From assembly GCA_020634495.1 (NCBI GenBank), contig JACKBR010000050.1:1-33840 (forward strand): a stretch of 33,840 nt of DNA. The letters run 5' to 3'. Shown here piece by piece: positions 7,365 to 15,896 of this stretch; the stretch's first letter is position 1, and each line of letters opens with the position of its first letter. The notes beneath the pieces were generated by a model, which was not told where the DNA came from, ran no database searches, and saw only the letters and a program-made list of their open reading frames with translations. Source of the DNA: Ardenticatenaceae bacterium (GTDB taxonomy: Bacteria > Chloroflexota > Anaerolineae > Promineifilales > Promineifilaceae). A program made the translations under genes and the position numbers.

Positions 7365-7769
7365 CTACTTGATTTGGGGCCAATTGAAAATGAGAACGGC
7401 CGTTACCAGCGCCACATTGATGAGCAAGCCCACCGCCCCTTTATCATCCAGGTTTTTGCCAGAGCCATCCCAAACCACCAGGTACAGGGCCGAGGAAAAA
7501 GCGGCCGCGCCCACCAGCGCCCATCGCCACCAGCTTTGGCCAAGAAACAGCCCAGCAGCGCTAATAACAAACGCCAGGGCCGCAATAACGAGAGAAACGG
7601 CCGTTACCCAGCGCACCGTCTCATTATTTAGCAGCCGAGATAACAGCCACGAGCCATCTGGCCAAACCATTCCTGGCTGAAGCTCAAACATCCGTTGGCT
7701 CTGGCCCACATAAAGCAGATGCACCAGACCATGCAGCACCAAAAACACGCCAAAAAATATTTTAGACAT
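7365..7769 (-). CDS. Small integral membrane protein, four predicted helices
   Basis: 134 residues with hydrophobic segments near 3-21, 55-75, 81-100 and 112-130, joined by short polar loops. The first helix begins right at the N-terminus (MSKIFFGVFLVLHGLVHLLYV), like a signal anchor. No catalytic motif is visible and I do not recognise the family. An RBS (GGAGC) lies 7-8 nt before the ATG. A GTGA-N6-TCAC CRP-like site lies about 115 bp upstream. Confidence 0.72.
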   Translation of the reverse strand: MSKIFFGVFLVLHGLVHLLYVGQSQRMFELQPGMVWPDGSWLLSRLLNNETVRWVTAVSLVIAALAFVISAAGLFLGQSWWRWALVGAAAFSSALYLVVWDGSGKNLDDKGAVGLLINVALVTAVLIFNWPQIK

Positions 7770-7882
7770 GACAGCGCTCCAAAAAGTTTACATAACACAT
7801 TGCTTCACAAGTTCACTATGCGCAGACACAAACACACCTGCCTGGCAAGGTTAGTATGCCAGGAAACATGACTGGCTCACAA

Positions 7883-7896
7883 GTGACAAAAATCAC
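7883..7896. promoter_or_regulatory. CRP-like half-perfect operator GTGA-N6-TCAC
   Basis: GTGA-CAAAAA-TCAC matches the inner core of the CRP/FNR superfamily consensus TGTGA-N6-TCACA. It lies upstream of the membrane protein gene that starts at 7769, in a gene-free stretch (7770-8070). Apart from three CGGCCG palindromes (near 7911, 7932 and 7995) I see nothing else in that stretch. Compare the perfect copy at 28386. Confidence 0.4.
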
Positions 7897-8070
7897 GGCC
7901 CAGCACGATACGGCCGAAACGTGTAATATTTCGGCCGTGAATCCAGCCGCACGTGCAGCCAATACACCCCCAACCCAGAGGTGCTGACCCACAACGGCCG
8001 TTTTGCAACACCTCAATTTTTACATCCATTTTTGAATTTTTATTTGAAGTTTTTGGCAAAGGGTGAAGAA

Positions 8071-8418
8071 TTACAAACCAAGACAATGCCGTACCGCATT
8101 TTCTATCTTTTGCATTGTTTCCGCCGAAACTTTGCCGGCCAGTTCATCCGGAAATCTTTTTGCATCGAGCGAGCGAACTTGAAAGCACAAGAACACAGTT
8201 TCCAACGGTAATCCGCTATCTTCTGTGGAAACGCGAACATTTGTGGGGTAGTCACGTGCAATGTTTTCACCTTTCGTGCCTACAACGACGGTGACGACGA
8301 GGGGTAATTTGTTAATGGCATCGATGGACAAAACCAAAACCGGGCGGTTGCCTGCTTGCTCTCGACCTTTGACCGGATTCAGATTAACAAAATAGATCTC
8401 GCCGCGCTGCACAGCCAT
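8071..8418 (-). CDS. MazF/PemK endoribonuclease toxin
   Basis: 115 residues from the ATG at 8418. Canonical MazF pattern: VQRGEIYFVNLNPVKGREQAGNRPVLVLS at the N-terminus with the conserved GxE and NRP(V)LV loops, VVTVVVGTKG in the middle, and the ETVFLCFQVRSLDAKRF strand/loop including the conserved arginine region. It cleaves RNA at specific short sites. A GTG at 8424 would overlap the antitoxin stop (GTGA) and is a possible alternative start. Encoded directly after its antitoxin. Confidence 0.9.
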   Translation of the reverse strand: MAVQRGEIYFVNLNPVKGREQAGNRPVLVLSIDAINKLPLVVTVVVGTKGENIARDYPTNVRVSTEDSGLPLETVFLCFQVRSLDAKRFPDELAGKVSAETMQKIENAVRHCLGL

Positions 8419-8420
8419 TG

Positions 8421-8669
8421 TCACATATCCAATCCATCAGCATCGGCATACGCAAATTCTTCATTGATCTTCTGCAATTCTTCCTGAATTTGCGGATCGT
8501 TGGCCATCATAACCAGCTCATCTTCAAATCGATTTTCAGACTGAGACATTTTGGCTCGAATACCCTGAACCAAGCGTTCCATCAGCCACAGTTGCTCTTT
8601 TAGCGACAAGCGACTGATATTGTTTTCCATTTCCGATAAGATTGGCATGTTCATCATTCTCTCCGCCAT
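8421..8669 (-). CDS. Antitoxin of MazF pair (predicted)
   Basis: Up to 82 residues, acidic at the C-terminus, with a helical core (LSLKEQLWLMERLVQGIRAKM) that resembles small antitoxins found next to MazF in cyanobacteria and Chloroflexota. The stop at 8421 lies 3 bp before the toxin ATG. The start is uncertain: ATG 8669 is given, but a good GGAGAG at 8664-8659 favours the ATG at 8654 or 8648. A possible -35 TTGACC lies at 8703-8698. Confidence 0.75.
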   Translation of the reverse strand: MAERMMNMPILSEMENNISRLSLKEQLWLMERLVQGIRAKMSQSENRFEDELVMMANDPQIQEELQKINEEFAYADADGLDM

Positions 8670-8801
8670 ACATTACAAGGTAGCAGAATCTTTTTTAGGT
8701 CAACATTGCAGGCAAGTCCATTATACACGGAAACGGCCGTTTCCAATCAAAGAGCGTGTGGTTGTGGATACGGCCGTTTTCTAAAACATCAACTTTCACG
8801 T

Positions 8802-9365
8802 TCATGGCAAACCATCCATCCGCTTCAACAGCGCCACCCGCTCAATCTCATCCCACATCGGCCCACGATAAATTTCTGTGTAGCCCAGCTTTTTGTTGAG
8901 GGCAATGACATGTGCATTGGTGGCTTCGGTGTGGGTGTAGATGGCCCCAACCTGGTGGCGGCGTGCTTCGGCTTCCACCTTTTGTTTTAATTGTGTGCCT
9001 AATCCTTGCCGCCGGTAAGCTGGATCGACCCAGAGTTGAAAGATTGAGCAGAAACGGCCGTCCACCGGAAAAAGCTCCATAGAAATCGTCTGAAACATCT
9101 GCCACCGATCCACCACATCTTGCACATGCAAAATATCGGCATAAATGCCTGCCACCCGCTGGCAGCTCTCCTCTTCGATTACAAAAGCAATTTTGTCGTC
9201 TCCAGAAATGTAGGCCGCAATCTGTTCGCGGTGCGCCGCCCATTCTGCATCCGACCAGTTGGCCATGTAAGACGAGCTAACGCCCTCGTCCTTAATATCA
9301 ATCCAGACGAGAAAATTCAAATCTTGGTCTTCTGCTCTGCGTACCTGAAGCATGACATCAATCAT
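8802..9365 (-). CDS. GNAT-family N-acetyltransferase
   Basis: 187 residues from 9365. The acetyl-CoA-binding motif A is clear: LWVDPAYRRQGLGTQLKQKVE (R/Q-x-x-G-x-G around residues 121-131), followed by the typical HTEATNAHVIALNKKLGYTEI, where the second subdomain closes the fold. It transfers acetyl groups to an unidentified amine. Other possible starts are 9353 (MLQVRRAED) or the longer frame at 9410; 9365 has a GGTGG about 8 nt upstream. No operon partner; a CGGCCG-rich gap follows its 3' end. Confidence 0.82.
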   Translation of the reverse strand: MIDVMLQVRRAEDQDLNFLVWIDIKDEGVSSSYMANWSDAEWAAHREQIAAYISGDDKIAFVIEEESCQRVAGIYADILHVQDVVDRWQMFQTISMELFPVDGRFCSIFQLWVDPAYRRQGLGTQLKQKVEAEARRHQVGAIYTHTEATNAHVIALNKKLGYTEIYRGPMWDEIERVALLKRMDGLP

Positions 9366-9432
9366 ACAAACTGCCACCCAATCCGCCAATGTGTACACGC
9401 TTTTACCCAAGTAGCAAATCGCAAAAAAATTT

Positions 9433-9483
9433 CACGCGAAGGCACAAAGATCCCAGGTTTTAACCTTTGCGTCTTTGCGTGGG
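9433..9483. repeat. Imperfect inverted repeat (CACGCGAAGGC...TCTTTGCGTGG)
   Basis: Arms of about 18 bp containing CGAAGGCACAAAGA and CTTTGCGTCTTTGCGTG pair imperfectly. A further TCTGCGTCCATCTCCGTTAATCAGCGTC fragment of the same type follows at about 9540-9567. The region 9366-9661 has no gene. Confidence 0.6.
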
Positions 9484-9661
9484 CAAAACTGGCTTTGGAA
9501 AAAGCCTGCCAATGAGCCATATCGCTTAAATAAATAAATCTGCGTCCATCTCCGTTAATCAGCGTCCCATTTCTACAAGAACTGGACGATTGGCCAGTAT
9601 GATTCCCCTCGACAACCATCCACAAGCTGATACGATCCCCTGTGGATAAAGGAAGCCATTC

Positions 9662-11458
9662 ATGACCCGAAGCGAATTCACCGTTGCCGACGCCCACACC
9701 TACGACCACCGCTCCACGCTGCGCTGGCTGCAAAGCCACATTTTGCGCTACAAGGGGCTGCTGCTCACCTTTTTGCTCACCACCATCGGCATGGCCTCTG
9801 CGCAAAGCATGACGGCCGTTACCGTCGGCTGGGCCTTCGACAGCATCATCCAAAACGAGGGACGCGCCGGGCTGACTGCGGCCGCGCTGTATGTGGTAGC
9901 CGCTTACGTGGGCTACGGCCTGTTCGACATTGTTAACAGCCTGGCAATTCGGGTGCTGGCCCAGCGGGTAGAGCGCAACGCCCGCGACGAACTCTACCTG
10001 AGCCTGCTCAGCAAAAGCCAGACCTTCCACGGGCAGCAGCGCGTGGGCGACTTGATGGCCAGGGCCACCAACGACGTGCAGCAAATCGGTCTGTTCGTTA
10101 GCCCCGCGCTGGGCACGACGACGGAATCGGTTCTGACGCTGCTGGTGCCGTTGGTGACCATCACCACGCTGGACTACCGGCTGCTCATCGTGCCGATTGT
10201 CTTCCTCATCACCACTTACTTTGCTTTGCGCCGCTACAACGACAACCTGGCTCCCGTCGCCACCCAGCTGCGCGGCACTTTTGCCGAGATGAATGCCGGA
10301 TTGGCGGAAACGATTTCCGGCATCGAGGTGGTAAAAGGATTTGCCCAGGAAACGGCCGAAAACGCCCGCTTTAGCCACAATGCCGGGGCCTACCGGGATG
10401 CCTTCGTGCGCGAGGGTGAGGTAACAGCCCGCTACCTGCCGCTGCTGCTTTATGGATTGACGATTGGGTTGGGCTTTGGCCACGCACTCTACCTTTTTAT
10501 GCAGGGCGTCATCTCTGTGGGGCAGGTGATTACCTTCATGGCCTTGCTGGGCACGCTGCGCTCCCCTGTTCGCTTTTTGCTGCGCAACATTGCCACCTTC
10601 CAGCAAAGTTTTGCCAGCGCTCGCCGCATCTTAGAAATGATTCTGACGGAAACGGAGCTGGATCAGAATGAAGCGGGCGTAGCGCAGGAGATGAAAGGCG
10701 AGGTGGTTTTTGACGGCGTGGATTTTGGGTACGGCGAGGCGAGTAGCAAGTTTGCAAGTGGCAAGCTTGCAAGTGGTGAATCGTCGCTGGTGCTACAAAA
10801 TATTTCTTTTACGGCAAGACCGGGGCAGACGGTGGCGATTGTGGGGCAGACGGGCGCGGGCAAGAGTACGCTGACCAGGCTGCTGAACCGAACGTTTGAT
10901 GTGGTGAACGGCCGTATCCTCATTGACAACATCGACGTGCGAGCGTGGAGCCTGGACAGCCTGCGCGGCCAAATCGGCACCATCGAGCAGGACATCTTCC
11001 TCTTTTCGCGCACCATTGCTGAAAACATCGCTTTTGGTGCGCCAGCCGATGTGCCCCAGGCAGAAATTGAGGCGGCGGCAAAGCAGGCCCAGGCCCACGA
11101 CTTCATCATGGGCTTCCCCAACGGCTACGAGACCAAGATTGGCGAGCGAGGCGTGATGCTTTCTGGCGGGCAGCGGCAGCGCCTGGCCATTGCCCGCGCC
11201 TTCCTCAGCAATCCGCGCATTTTGGTGCTGGACGATTCCACCAGCGCCATCGACAGCAACACCGAGGACCAGATTCAGCGGGCCATGCACAGCATTTTGG
11301 CCGGGCGCACCACCCTGCTCATCACCCACCGCCTGTCCCAAATTCGCAGCGCAGACTTGATTTTGTTGATGAAAAACGGCCGTCTCATCGCCCAAGGCAC
11401 CCACGAGGAGCTGATGGCGGAGAGTGGGGTTTATAGGCAGATTTTTGTTCGGGATTAA
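9662..11458 (+). CDS. ABC exporter half-transporter, degenerate Walker B (subunit 1)
   Basis: 598 residues: a six-helix type-1 exporter membrane domain (about 30-310), then an ATPase domain. Motifs: Walker A GQTGAGKS (395-402), signature LSGGQ (500-504), Walker B ILVLDD with D524 and D525, H-loop THRL (H556). The catalytic glutamate after Walker B is aspartate (D525), the mark of the degenerate site in heterodimeric exporters such as BmrCD and TM287/288. It likely exports drugs or lipids with the next gene. Residues 361-375 (SSKFASGKLASG...) come from an in-frame short repeat. The ATG follows an AAGGAAG ribosome-binding site. Confidence 0.9.
   Translation: MTRSEFTVADAHTYDHRSTLRWLQSHILRYKGLLLTFLLTTIGMASAQSMTAVTVGWAFDSIIQNEGRAGLTAAALYVVAAYVGYGLFDIVNSLAIRVLAQRVERNARDELYLSLLSKSQTFHGQQRVGDLMARATNDVQQIGLFVSPALGTTTESVLTLLVPLVTITTLDYRLLIVPIVFLITTYFALRRYNDNLAPVATQLRGTFAEMNAGLAETISGIEVVKGFAQETAENARFSHNAGAYRDAFVREGEVTARYLPLLLYGLTIGLGFGHALYLFMQGVISVGQVITFMALLGTLRSPVRFLLRNIATFQQSFASARRILEMILTETELDQNEAGVAQEMKGEVVFDGVDFGYGEASSKFASGKLASGESSLVLQNISFTARPGQTVAIVGQTGAGKSTLTRLLNRTFDVVNGRILIDNIDVRAWSLDSLRGQIGTIEQDIFLFSRTIAENIAFGAPADVPQAEIEAAAKQAQAHDFIMGFPNGYETKIGERGVMLSGGQRQRLAIARAFLSNPRILVLDDSTSAIDSNTEDQIQRAMHSILAGRTTLLITHRLSQIRSADLILLMKNGRLIAQGTHEELMAESGVYRQIFVRD
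10744..10776. repeat. In-frame short direct repeat inside ABC gene
   Basis: GCAAGTTTGCAAGTGGCAAG-type units (consensus GCAAG(T/C)TTGCAAGTG, two copies) lie inside the coding sequence and give SKFASGKLASGE. The position is just before the first ATPase strand, a surface loop that tolerates insertions. Confidence 0.7.
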
Positions 11459-11461
11459 GAA

Positions 11462-11528
11462 GGAGATTGGAGACTGGAGATTGGAGATTAGGAGCGACAC
11501 AATCTCCAATCTCTAATCTCCAATCTCC
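11462..11528. repeat. Inverted repeat of GGAGA(T/C)T heptamers, second copy
   Basis: Left arm 11462-11489 and right arm 11501-11528 pair over 28 bp with two mismatches; each arm is four tandem heptamers. It lies between the two ABC subunit genes and could attenuate transcription of the second. Confidence 0.85.
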
Positions 11529-11541
11529 CAAATGAGGAAAC

Positions 11542-13331
11542 ATGGGCATCACCGGCGGACTCAATCCAGAAGAATACGATCGCAGCTACAGCGACCGGGA
11601 ATTGGTGCGGCGCATTGTGGGCTATTTTCGGCCGCACATTGGCAAGGTGCTGCTGGTGGCCCTGATGGTGTCGCTCATCAGCCTGCTGGCCACCGCCACG
11701 CCCATCATCATCTCGCGAGGGATTGACACGCTGGAAGCCAATCCACAGTTGCAGCTATTGCTCACCCTGGCGGCCGTCGTCACCGTGATGGGCGCGCTGA
11801 GCTGGGGCTTTAACTTTGTCAGCCTGCGCTACTCCGCCCGCGCCGTAGGCGATGTGGTGCTGGCGCTGCGCGAAGACGCTTTTCGCGCCGTCATGCGCCG
11901 CGATATGTCCTTTTACGACCAGTTTGCCTCTGGTCGCATCGTCAGCCGGGTGACGTCTGACACGCAAGATTTTGCCACCGTGGTCACCCTGACAATTGAT
12001 TTGCTGAGCCAGATTGTGCTGGTGCTGGTCATCGGCCTAGTTTTGTTATCACAAAACCTGCGGCTGGCGCTCATCACCTTCACCGTGGGGCCGGTGGTGG
12101 TGACGATTGCCCTCGTCTTCCGGCGGCTGGCGCGGAACGCCATGCAGCAGGCGCAGCGAGCCCAGGCCACGGTCAACGCCACCATCCAGGAAACGGTCAG
12201 CGGCATTGCCGTCGCCAAAAATTTCCGGCAGGAAGCGGCCATCTACAGCGACTTTCAGGACGTGAACGAGCTGGCCTACCGGGTGCAGCTCACCCGCGTG
12301 GCCGTCTTCGGCAGCATTTTTCCGCTGCTCAACACCGTCTCCGGCATTGCCGTCTCGGTAATTATTTACGTCGGCGGGCTGATGGCTATCAGTCGGGACA
12401 TTTCTGTGGGCGAGTGGTATTTGTTTGTGCAGGGGCTAACGATTTTCTTCTACCCGATTACCAGTCTGGCTTCGTTTTGGAGCCAGTTCCAGCAGGGGCT
12501 GGCCGCCAGCGAGCGGGTGTTTGCCCTGATTGACGACGAGCCGCTGGTGGTGCAAACGGCAAACGAGCCGGTGGGGCGGCTGCGCGGCGAGATTGCGTAT
12601 GACAAGGTGACGTTTAACTACAGCACCGGGCGCAGCGCCGTCCTGCAAGATTTTTCGCTAAATATTCCGGCGGGGGAAACGCTGGCGATTGTGGGGCACA
12701 CGGGCGCGGGCAAATCGAGCCTGGTGAAGGTGCTAATGCGCTTTTACGAGTACCAGGGCGGGGATGTGTTGGTAGACGGCCGTTCCATCCGCACCTTAGA
12801 CCTGAGCCAATACCGCCGCCAGCTGGGGCTGGTGCCGCAAGCACCGTTTTTGTTCTCGGGGACGGTGGCGGAGAATGTAAGATACGGCCGTCCAAAGCAA
12901 CTGATGTGGAAGTGGAAACGGCCGCCCGGCAATTGGGCGACGGCAGTTGGCTGGAAGATTTGCCGGAGGGTTGCAAACGGACGTGGGAGAACGGGGGCGC
13001 GGCTCTCGTTGGGACAGCGGCAGCTAGTGGCCCTGGCCTGCGTCCTGCTGCAAAACCCGCGATCCTGCTGCTGGACGAAGCCACCGCCAGCATCGACCCA
13101 TGACGGAAGCCGGTGCAGGACGCCCGGCGACCGTCCTGCAAAACCAGACCAGCATCATCATCGCCCACCGCCTTCTCCACCGTGCGCGCCGCCGACCGGA
13201 TCATCGTCCTGCGCGACGGGCAGATCATCGAAGAAGGCAGCCACGACAACCTGCTGGCCCAGGGCAGCCACTACGCCGAGCTATACACCACCTACTTCCG
13301 CCACCAATCGTTGGGAATATCGGCGTGGTAA
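11542..13331 (+). pseudogene. ABC exporter subunit 2, frameshifted in the ATPase domain
   Basis: Intact from 11542 through the membrane domain, Walker A (GHTGAGKSS, 385-393) and Q-loop up to ENVRYGRP. From about 12895 the reading frame changes repeatedly, yet all later motifs survive in pieces: EVETAARQLGDGSWLEDLPEG, then LSLGQRQLVALA (non-canonical signature), LLLDEATASIDP (Walker B with the catalytic Glu), IIIAHR, and [21 protein letters not shown] ending at 13331. At least six single-base indels are needed; several would be fixed by restoring one base. Motif conservation suggests either recent damage or sequence errors rather than old decay. It pairs with the preceding gene: its LSLGQ signature faces that subunit's degenerate Walker B. 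Confidence 0.8.
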
Positions 13332-13337
13332 AATGAA

Positions 13338-13533
13338 CTAAGGAGGTAATCCACCAAGAAGCAGGTCTGGGCTTAGTAAATTCTTCTGCTGTTTCCAGTA
13401 AACAAAAACTGATTCAGCTGTTTCTTTTATCAGGTTACGGATAAGCTGTATGGAAAGTACAATCGCCTTTCTGTTTTGAGAGTGCATCTCTAGCCTGTTC
13501 TTCGGAGATTCCACACCGTTTTGCTACGATCAC
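13338..13533 (-). pseudogene. Small UBA-like-domain protein, frameshifted
   Basis: From a GTG at 13533 (preceded by GAGGAGG) the minus strand reads IVAKRCGISEEQARDALSKQKGD, then after one frame change IVLSIQLIRNLIKETAESVFVYW, ending at 13338. The pattern (gis.e.A..AL...GDIV.Ai..I) matches the three-helix UBA/TS-N fold of NAC and EF-Ts. The length of 196 bp is not a multiple of three. The role is unknown. It lies in the indel-dense segment, so the frameshift may not be real. Confidence 0.45.
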
Positions 13534-13587
13534 TTACAGCCTCCTCTTTTTGGAAGCTTTGAGAAATTGATGTAACAAAGCTTATCT

Positions 13588-14203
13588 TTACCTGAACCAC
13601 GATGCTAGATTTGGGAACAGTTCGTATTCATGTACTAGACCGTCGAAGTTCAGAATATATGATACTTGAAAGATGAGCGACGTATCTCGCTTTTGTCAAA
13701 TTTGGATTAAGATGAAAAGCTTCTACTTCATCCAAATCAATATCCGTTGGATCAAAAATAGGTGATAATGTACTAGCATAACGGCTCACCGTCTAGATAT
13801 CCATAAGTCATTGGGATTTTGATAGTAGGCAAGCTCCGACTTAAAACGAGCATTAATTAGAATGCTAGCAACATCTAGTTGATCTCATCTTGGAGAGAAG
13901 AAACAAGATGAACAGTGCTGATTTTTTGACGTCAAATTTTGGAGGAGCAAATTCGATTAGAGCTGAATATATCTTTTTTCTGTCGATTCCTTTACCAGGC
14001 CACATGGTTGCCGCAAGAGCACTTATAGCACAACATAAAATTATTTCTGCATCTGATTCTGCTTTATCTATGATGACTAACAATTTCATCAGCAACATTT
14101 AATCTTTCCTGAAACCACTCATGAAAATTCGAGTTTCCATTTTTCTTAACCACCTGATCTAACAAAGTCCTCAACCAACAAAATTTCGGCTGTAGGTCGG
14201 CAT
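13588..14203 (-). pseudogene. Unrecognised protein, multiply frameshifted
   Basis: Minus-strand protein-like pieces follow one another in different frames: LLDQVVKKNGNSNFHEWFQE, IDKAESDAEIILCCAISALA followed by ATMWPGKGIDRKKIYSALIE, LDVASILINARFKSELAYYQ, YASTLSPIFDPTDIDLDEVE, then KARYVAHLSSIIYSELRR and LVHEYELFPNLASWF before the stop at 13590-13588. Together they make a plausible protein of about 200 residues needing four to five indels. The start is uncertain (ATG 14203 is one option). I do not recognise the family. Confidence 0.5.
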
Positions 14204-14237
14204 TCTGCCGTACCGCTGGCCACACAACCTAGAACGC

Positions 14238-14386
14238 CTGAATTTAGCATAAGTTAGGTGGGAACACGTTCCCCAAAACACAAATTATCCACACTCGTTG
14301 GCTGCCGAACAAGGGCGACGCAAGCGGAGAAACGGGCCGTTTGTTTGGCAACGGCTCTGTCCGATTGCATCGCCCCTACAATTGGT
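14238..14386. repeat. GGGCGACGCA...TGCATCGCCC repeat element, copy 1
   Basis: Begins with CTGAATTTAGCATAAGT (14238-14254). Further on, GGGCGACGCAAGCGG (about 14313-14327) is mirrored by CCGATTGCATCGCCC (about 14359-14373). Related elements lie at 15145-15312 and 15999-16097. Confidence 0.65.
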
Positions 14387-14499
14387 TCTGTGGATTTTTG
14401 GCTGAGGATGGTGGGATACGGCCGTTCCCTGCGCAGTTTATAAAAACGGTTATGAGCACTATAAATCTCTCAGGGTTTAACAGAAAACCCATTCATTAT

Positions 14500-14725
14500 T
14501 CAGAGAATCATAGCCGAGTATTTGCCCTCCTCCCGTAAAGCAGGTAAAGTTTCTAACAACTCAAAATCTAAAAAGTTCGATACTCTACTGAGCGAACAGA
14601 GGACGAACTGGCAAGCAGAGTAGAAAAGTCCTTTACAAAAATCCAATAATTTTGTCATTTGAGCCTGCTGCCATCTCTAATTCTCCGACACCAAGGCTTT
14701 CTCCCATATTTACAACTGACAACAT
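14500..14725 (-). pseudogene. Possible degenerate coding remnant
   Basis: Minus-strand stretches read like protein: MGESLGVGELEMAAGSNDK (from 14725) and, in another frame, VSNFLDFELLETLPALREEG down to a stop at 14500. At least one indel separates them. Too little is left to name a family; it could also be chance. The remaining DNA around it (14387-14499) shows nothing clear except one CGGCCG. Confidence 0.25.
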
Positions 14726-14751
14726 ACATTCACTCAATAGAGAAGGTTCTC

Positions 14752-15086
14752 TTATTCGCACAACGACCAGCAGTCTGCGTTTGCATCCTCTTTTAAAAGG
14801 TGTCCTTGCTCGGGTGAAATAACGGTAAGTGTAGGCCTTCCGCCAAATTCGCGTCCAATTGTGACAAGCGTGGCGTCACCGGGAAGATCAATGACAACTT
14901 TCCATCACCATCATCATCTTCATAGGTTCCTCCGAACCATAAACCATCCTCTGCGATCCAATTGGCCTCAGCCCGAGAATTTGATTCGACGAATGCTTTC
15001 AACCGAAGATTTTTTGAAGGCCAAGCCAACTATTGAAATGACAAGAAAAACGCCAAATAAAATGATCCCTACCTGTTTTTACCCAT
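14752..15086 (-). pseudogene. Small membrane-anchored protein, frameshifted
   Basis: From ATG 15086 (MGKNR) a frame change leads into a hydrophobic segment VGIILFGVFLVISIVGLAF (one transmembrane helix), then another into FVESNSRAEANWIAEDGLWF and GGTYEDDDGDGKLSL, and a third into LPGDATLVTIGREFGGRPTL followed by VISPEQGHLLKEDANADCW, ending at 14752. Coherent as a roughly 110-residue protein with one N-terminal helix and a soluble domain. Family not recognised. At least two indels. Confidence 0.5.
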
Positions 15087-15144
15087 TTTCAATCTTTCCA
15101 GGCACAAAGCCAGTTATCTTCCTGGCCTAGGTTAAACTGAACCT

Positions 15145-15312
15145 CTGAATTTTAGCATAAGTAGGAGCGATGCGCTGAGGCGCTACCTCGCCTTTACCTG
15201 CAACCACGTTCCCATCGCGTCGCCCAGGTTGGCTGGCCGGAACATGGGCGACGCAATCGGAGAAATGGTGTTTTGTTTTCAACGGCTGTACCTGATTGCA
15301 TCGCCTCTATTC
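15145..15312. repeat. GGGCGACGCA...TGCATCGCC repeat element, copy 2
   Basis: Starts with CTGAATTTTAGCATAAGT (15145-15162), nearly the same as copy 1. Contains CATCGCGTCGCCC and GGGCGACGCAATCGG (about 15246-15260) mirrored by TGATTGCATCGCC. Copies 1 and 2 flank the degenerate DNA at 14.39-15.13 kb as direct repeats. Confidence 0.65.
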
Positions 15313-15320
15313 CTGAACTT

Positions 15321-15642
15321 CTAACAAACAGACAATTTTGTCAAAACCTGCTGGTGAATCCGCGCGGGGAGTTGGGCAATGTACTCGGCCTGCCGCACAC
15401 GCCAATCCATGCTTTTGGCCTGGTCGCAAAATCACCAGTCACCCTAAACCGGCCGGAATTTTGACTTCAAACGGATACCCTTTTTCCTGGTTGGTGATGG
15501 GGCACAAAATGGCCAGCCCTACCTTCCCATTGTAGCTGGCTGGCGACAAAACAAGCGCTGGACGTCGCCCCGCCTGCTCGTGTCCGGCCTGCGGGTTAAA
15601 TGTCAGCCAGATCAAATCGCCCTGGTTGGGTACATAAGCCAT
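15321..15642 (-). pseudogene. MazF-type toxin, C-terminus frameshifted
   Basis: The first 67 residues are a clear MazF (QGDLIWLTFNPQAGHEQAGR, RPALVLSPASYN, AILCPITNQEKGYPFEV) and then hit a stop at 15439. In another frame the family C-terminus follows at once: DQAKSMDWRVRQAEYIAQLP and ARIHQQVLTKL, ending at 15321. The full span, 322 bp, is not a multiple of three. So the toxin is disrupted by one or two indels near 15415-15445. Its ATG (15642) overlaps the antitoxin stop by one base. If real, the pair is an antitoxin with a dead toxin. Confidence 0.8.
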
Positions 15643-15884
15643 TACCAGACCTCACCGCCAACGGCCGTTCCCGTTTCAACTTCCTCGTGCAGATTTTCAT
15701 CCGTAATTTGGGCCAGTAGGGCTTCCAGCGTCAGTTCCGGTTCGGGCAACGGTTTGATCATCAATTGATCACCCACCACTTGAATTTCAACTTCTGCATT
15801 CATTTTAAGGGACAACTGCTCTGCTAAGGATTTAGGAATTCTCAATGCCAGACTGTTCCCCCATTTTTTGACCTGTGTTTGCAT
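15642..15884 (-). CDS. MazE/AbrB-type antitoxin
   Basis: 80 residues with the MazE swapped-hairpin DNA-binding domain at the N-terminus (QTQVKKWGNSLALRIPKSLA, residues 2-21) and an acidic C-terminal tail that would block the toxin. The RBS GAGGTGAGGT directly precedes ATG 15884. The stop overlaps the toxin start (TAATG), so the genes are coupled. A perfect 18-bp palindrome upstream is the likely operator. Confidence 0.9.
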   Translation of the reverse strand: MQTQVKKWGNSLALRIPKSLAEQLSLKMNAEVEIQVVGDQLMIKPLPEPELTLEALLAQITDENLHEEVETGTAVGGEVW

Positions 15885-15896
15885 ACCTCACCTCGG

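Noticed and set aside
9362..10606. Long minus-strand open frame (414 codons) over the ABC gene
   Set aside because: Gln/His/Gly-rich composition without motifs, antisense to a clear ABC exporter: a high-GC shadow frame.
13340..13362. AAGGAGGTAATCCACC resembles the reverse complement of a 16S rRNA 3' end
   Set aside because: Only about 16 bases match and no further rRNA sequence lies on either side; the stretch also reads as the end of the UBA-like frame on the minus strand.
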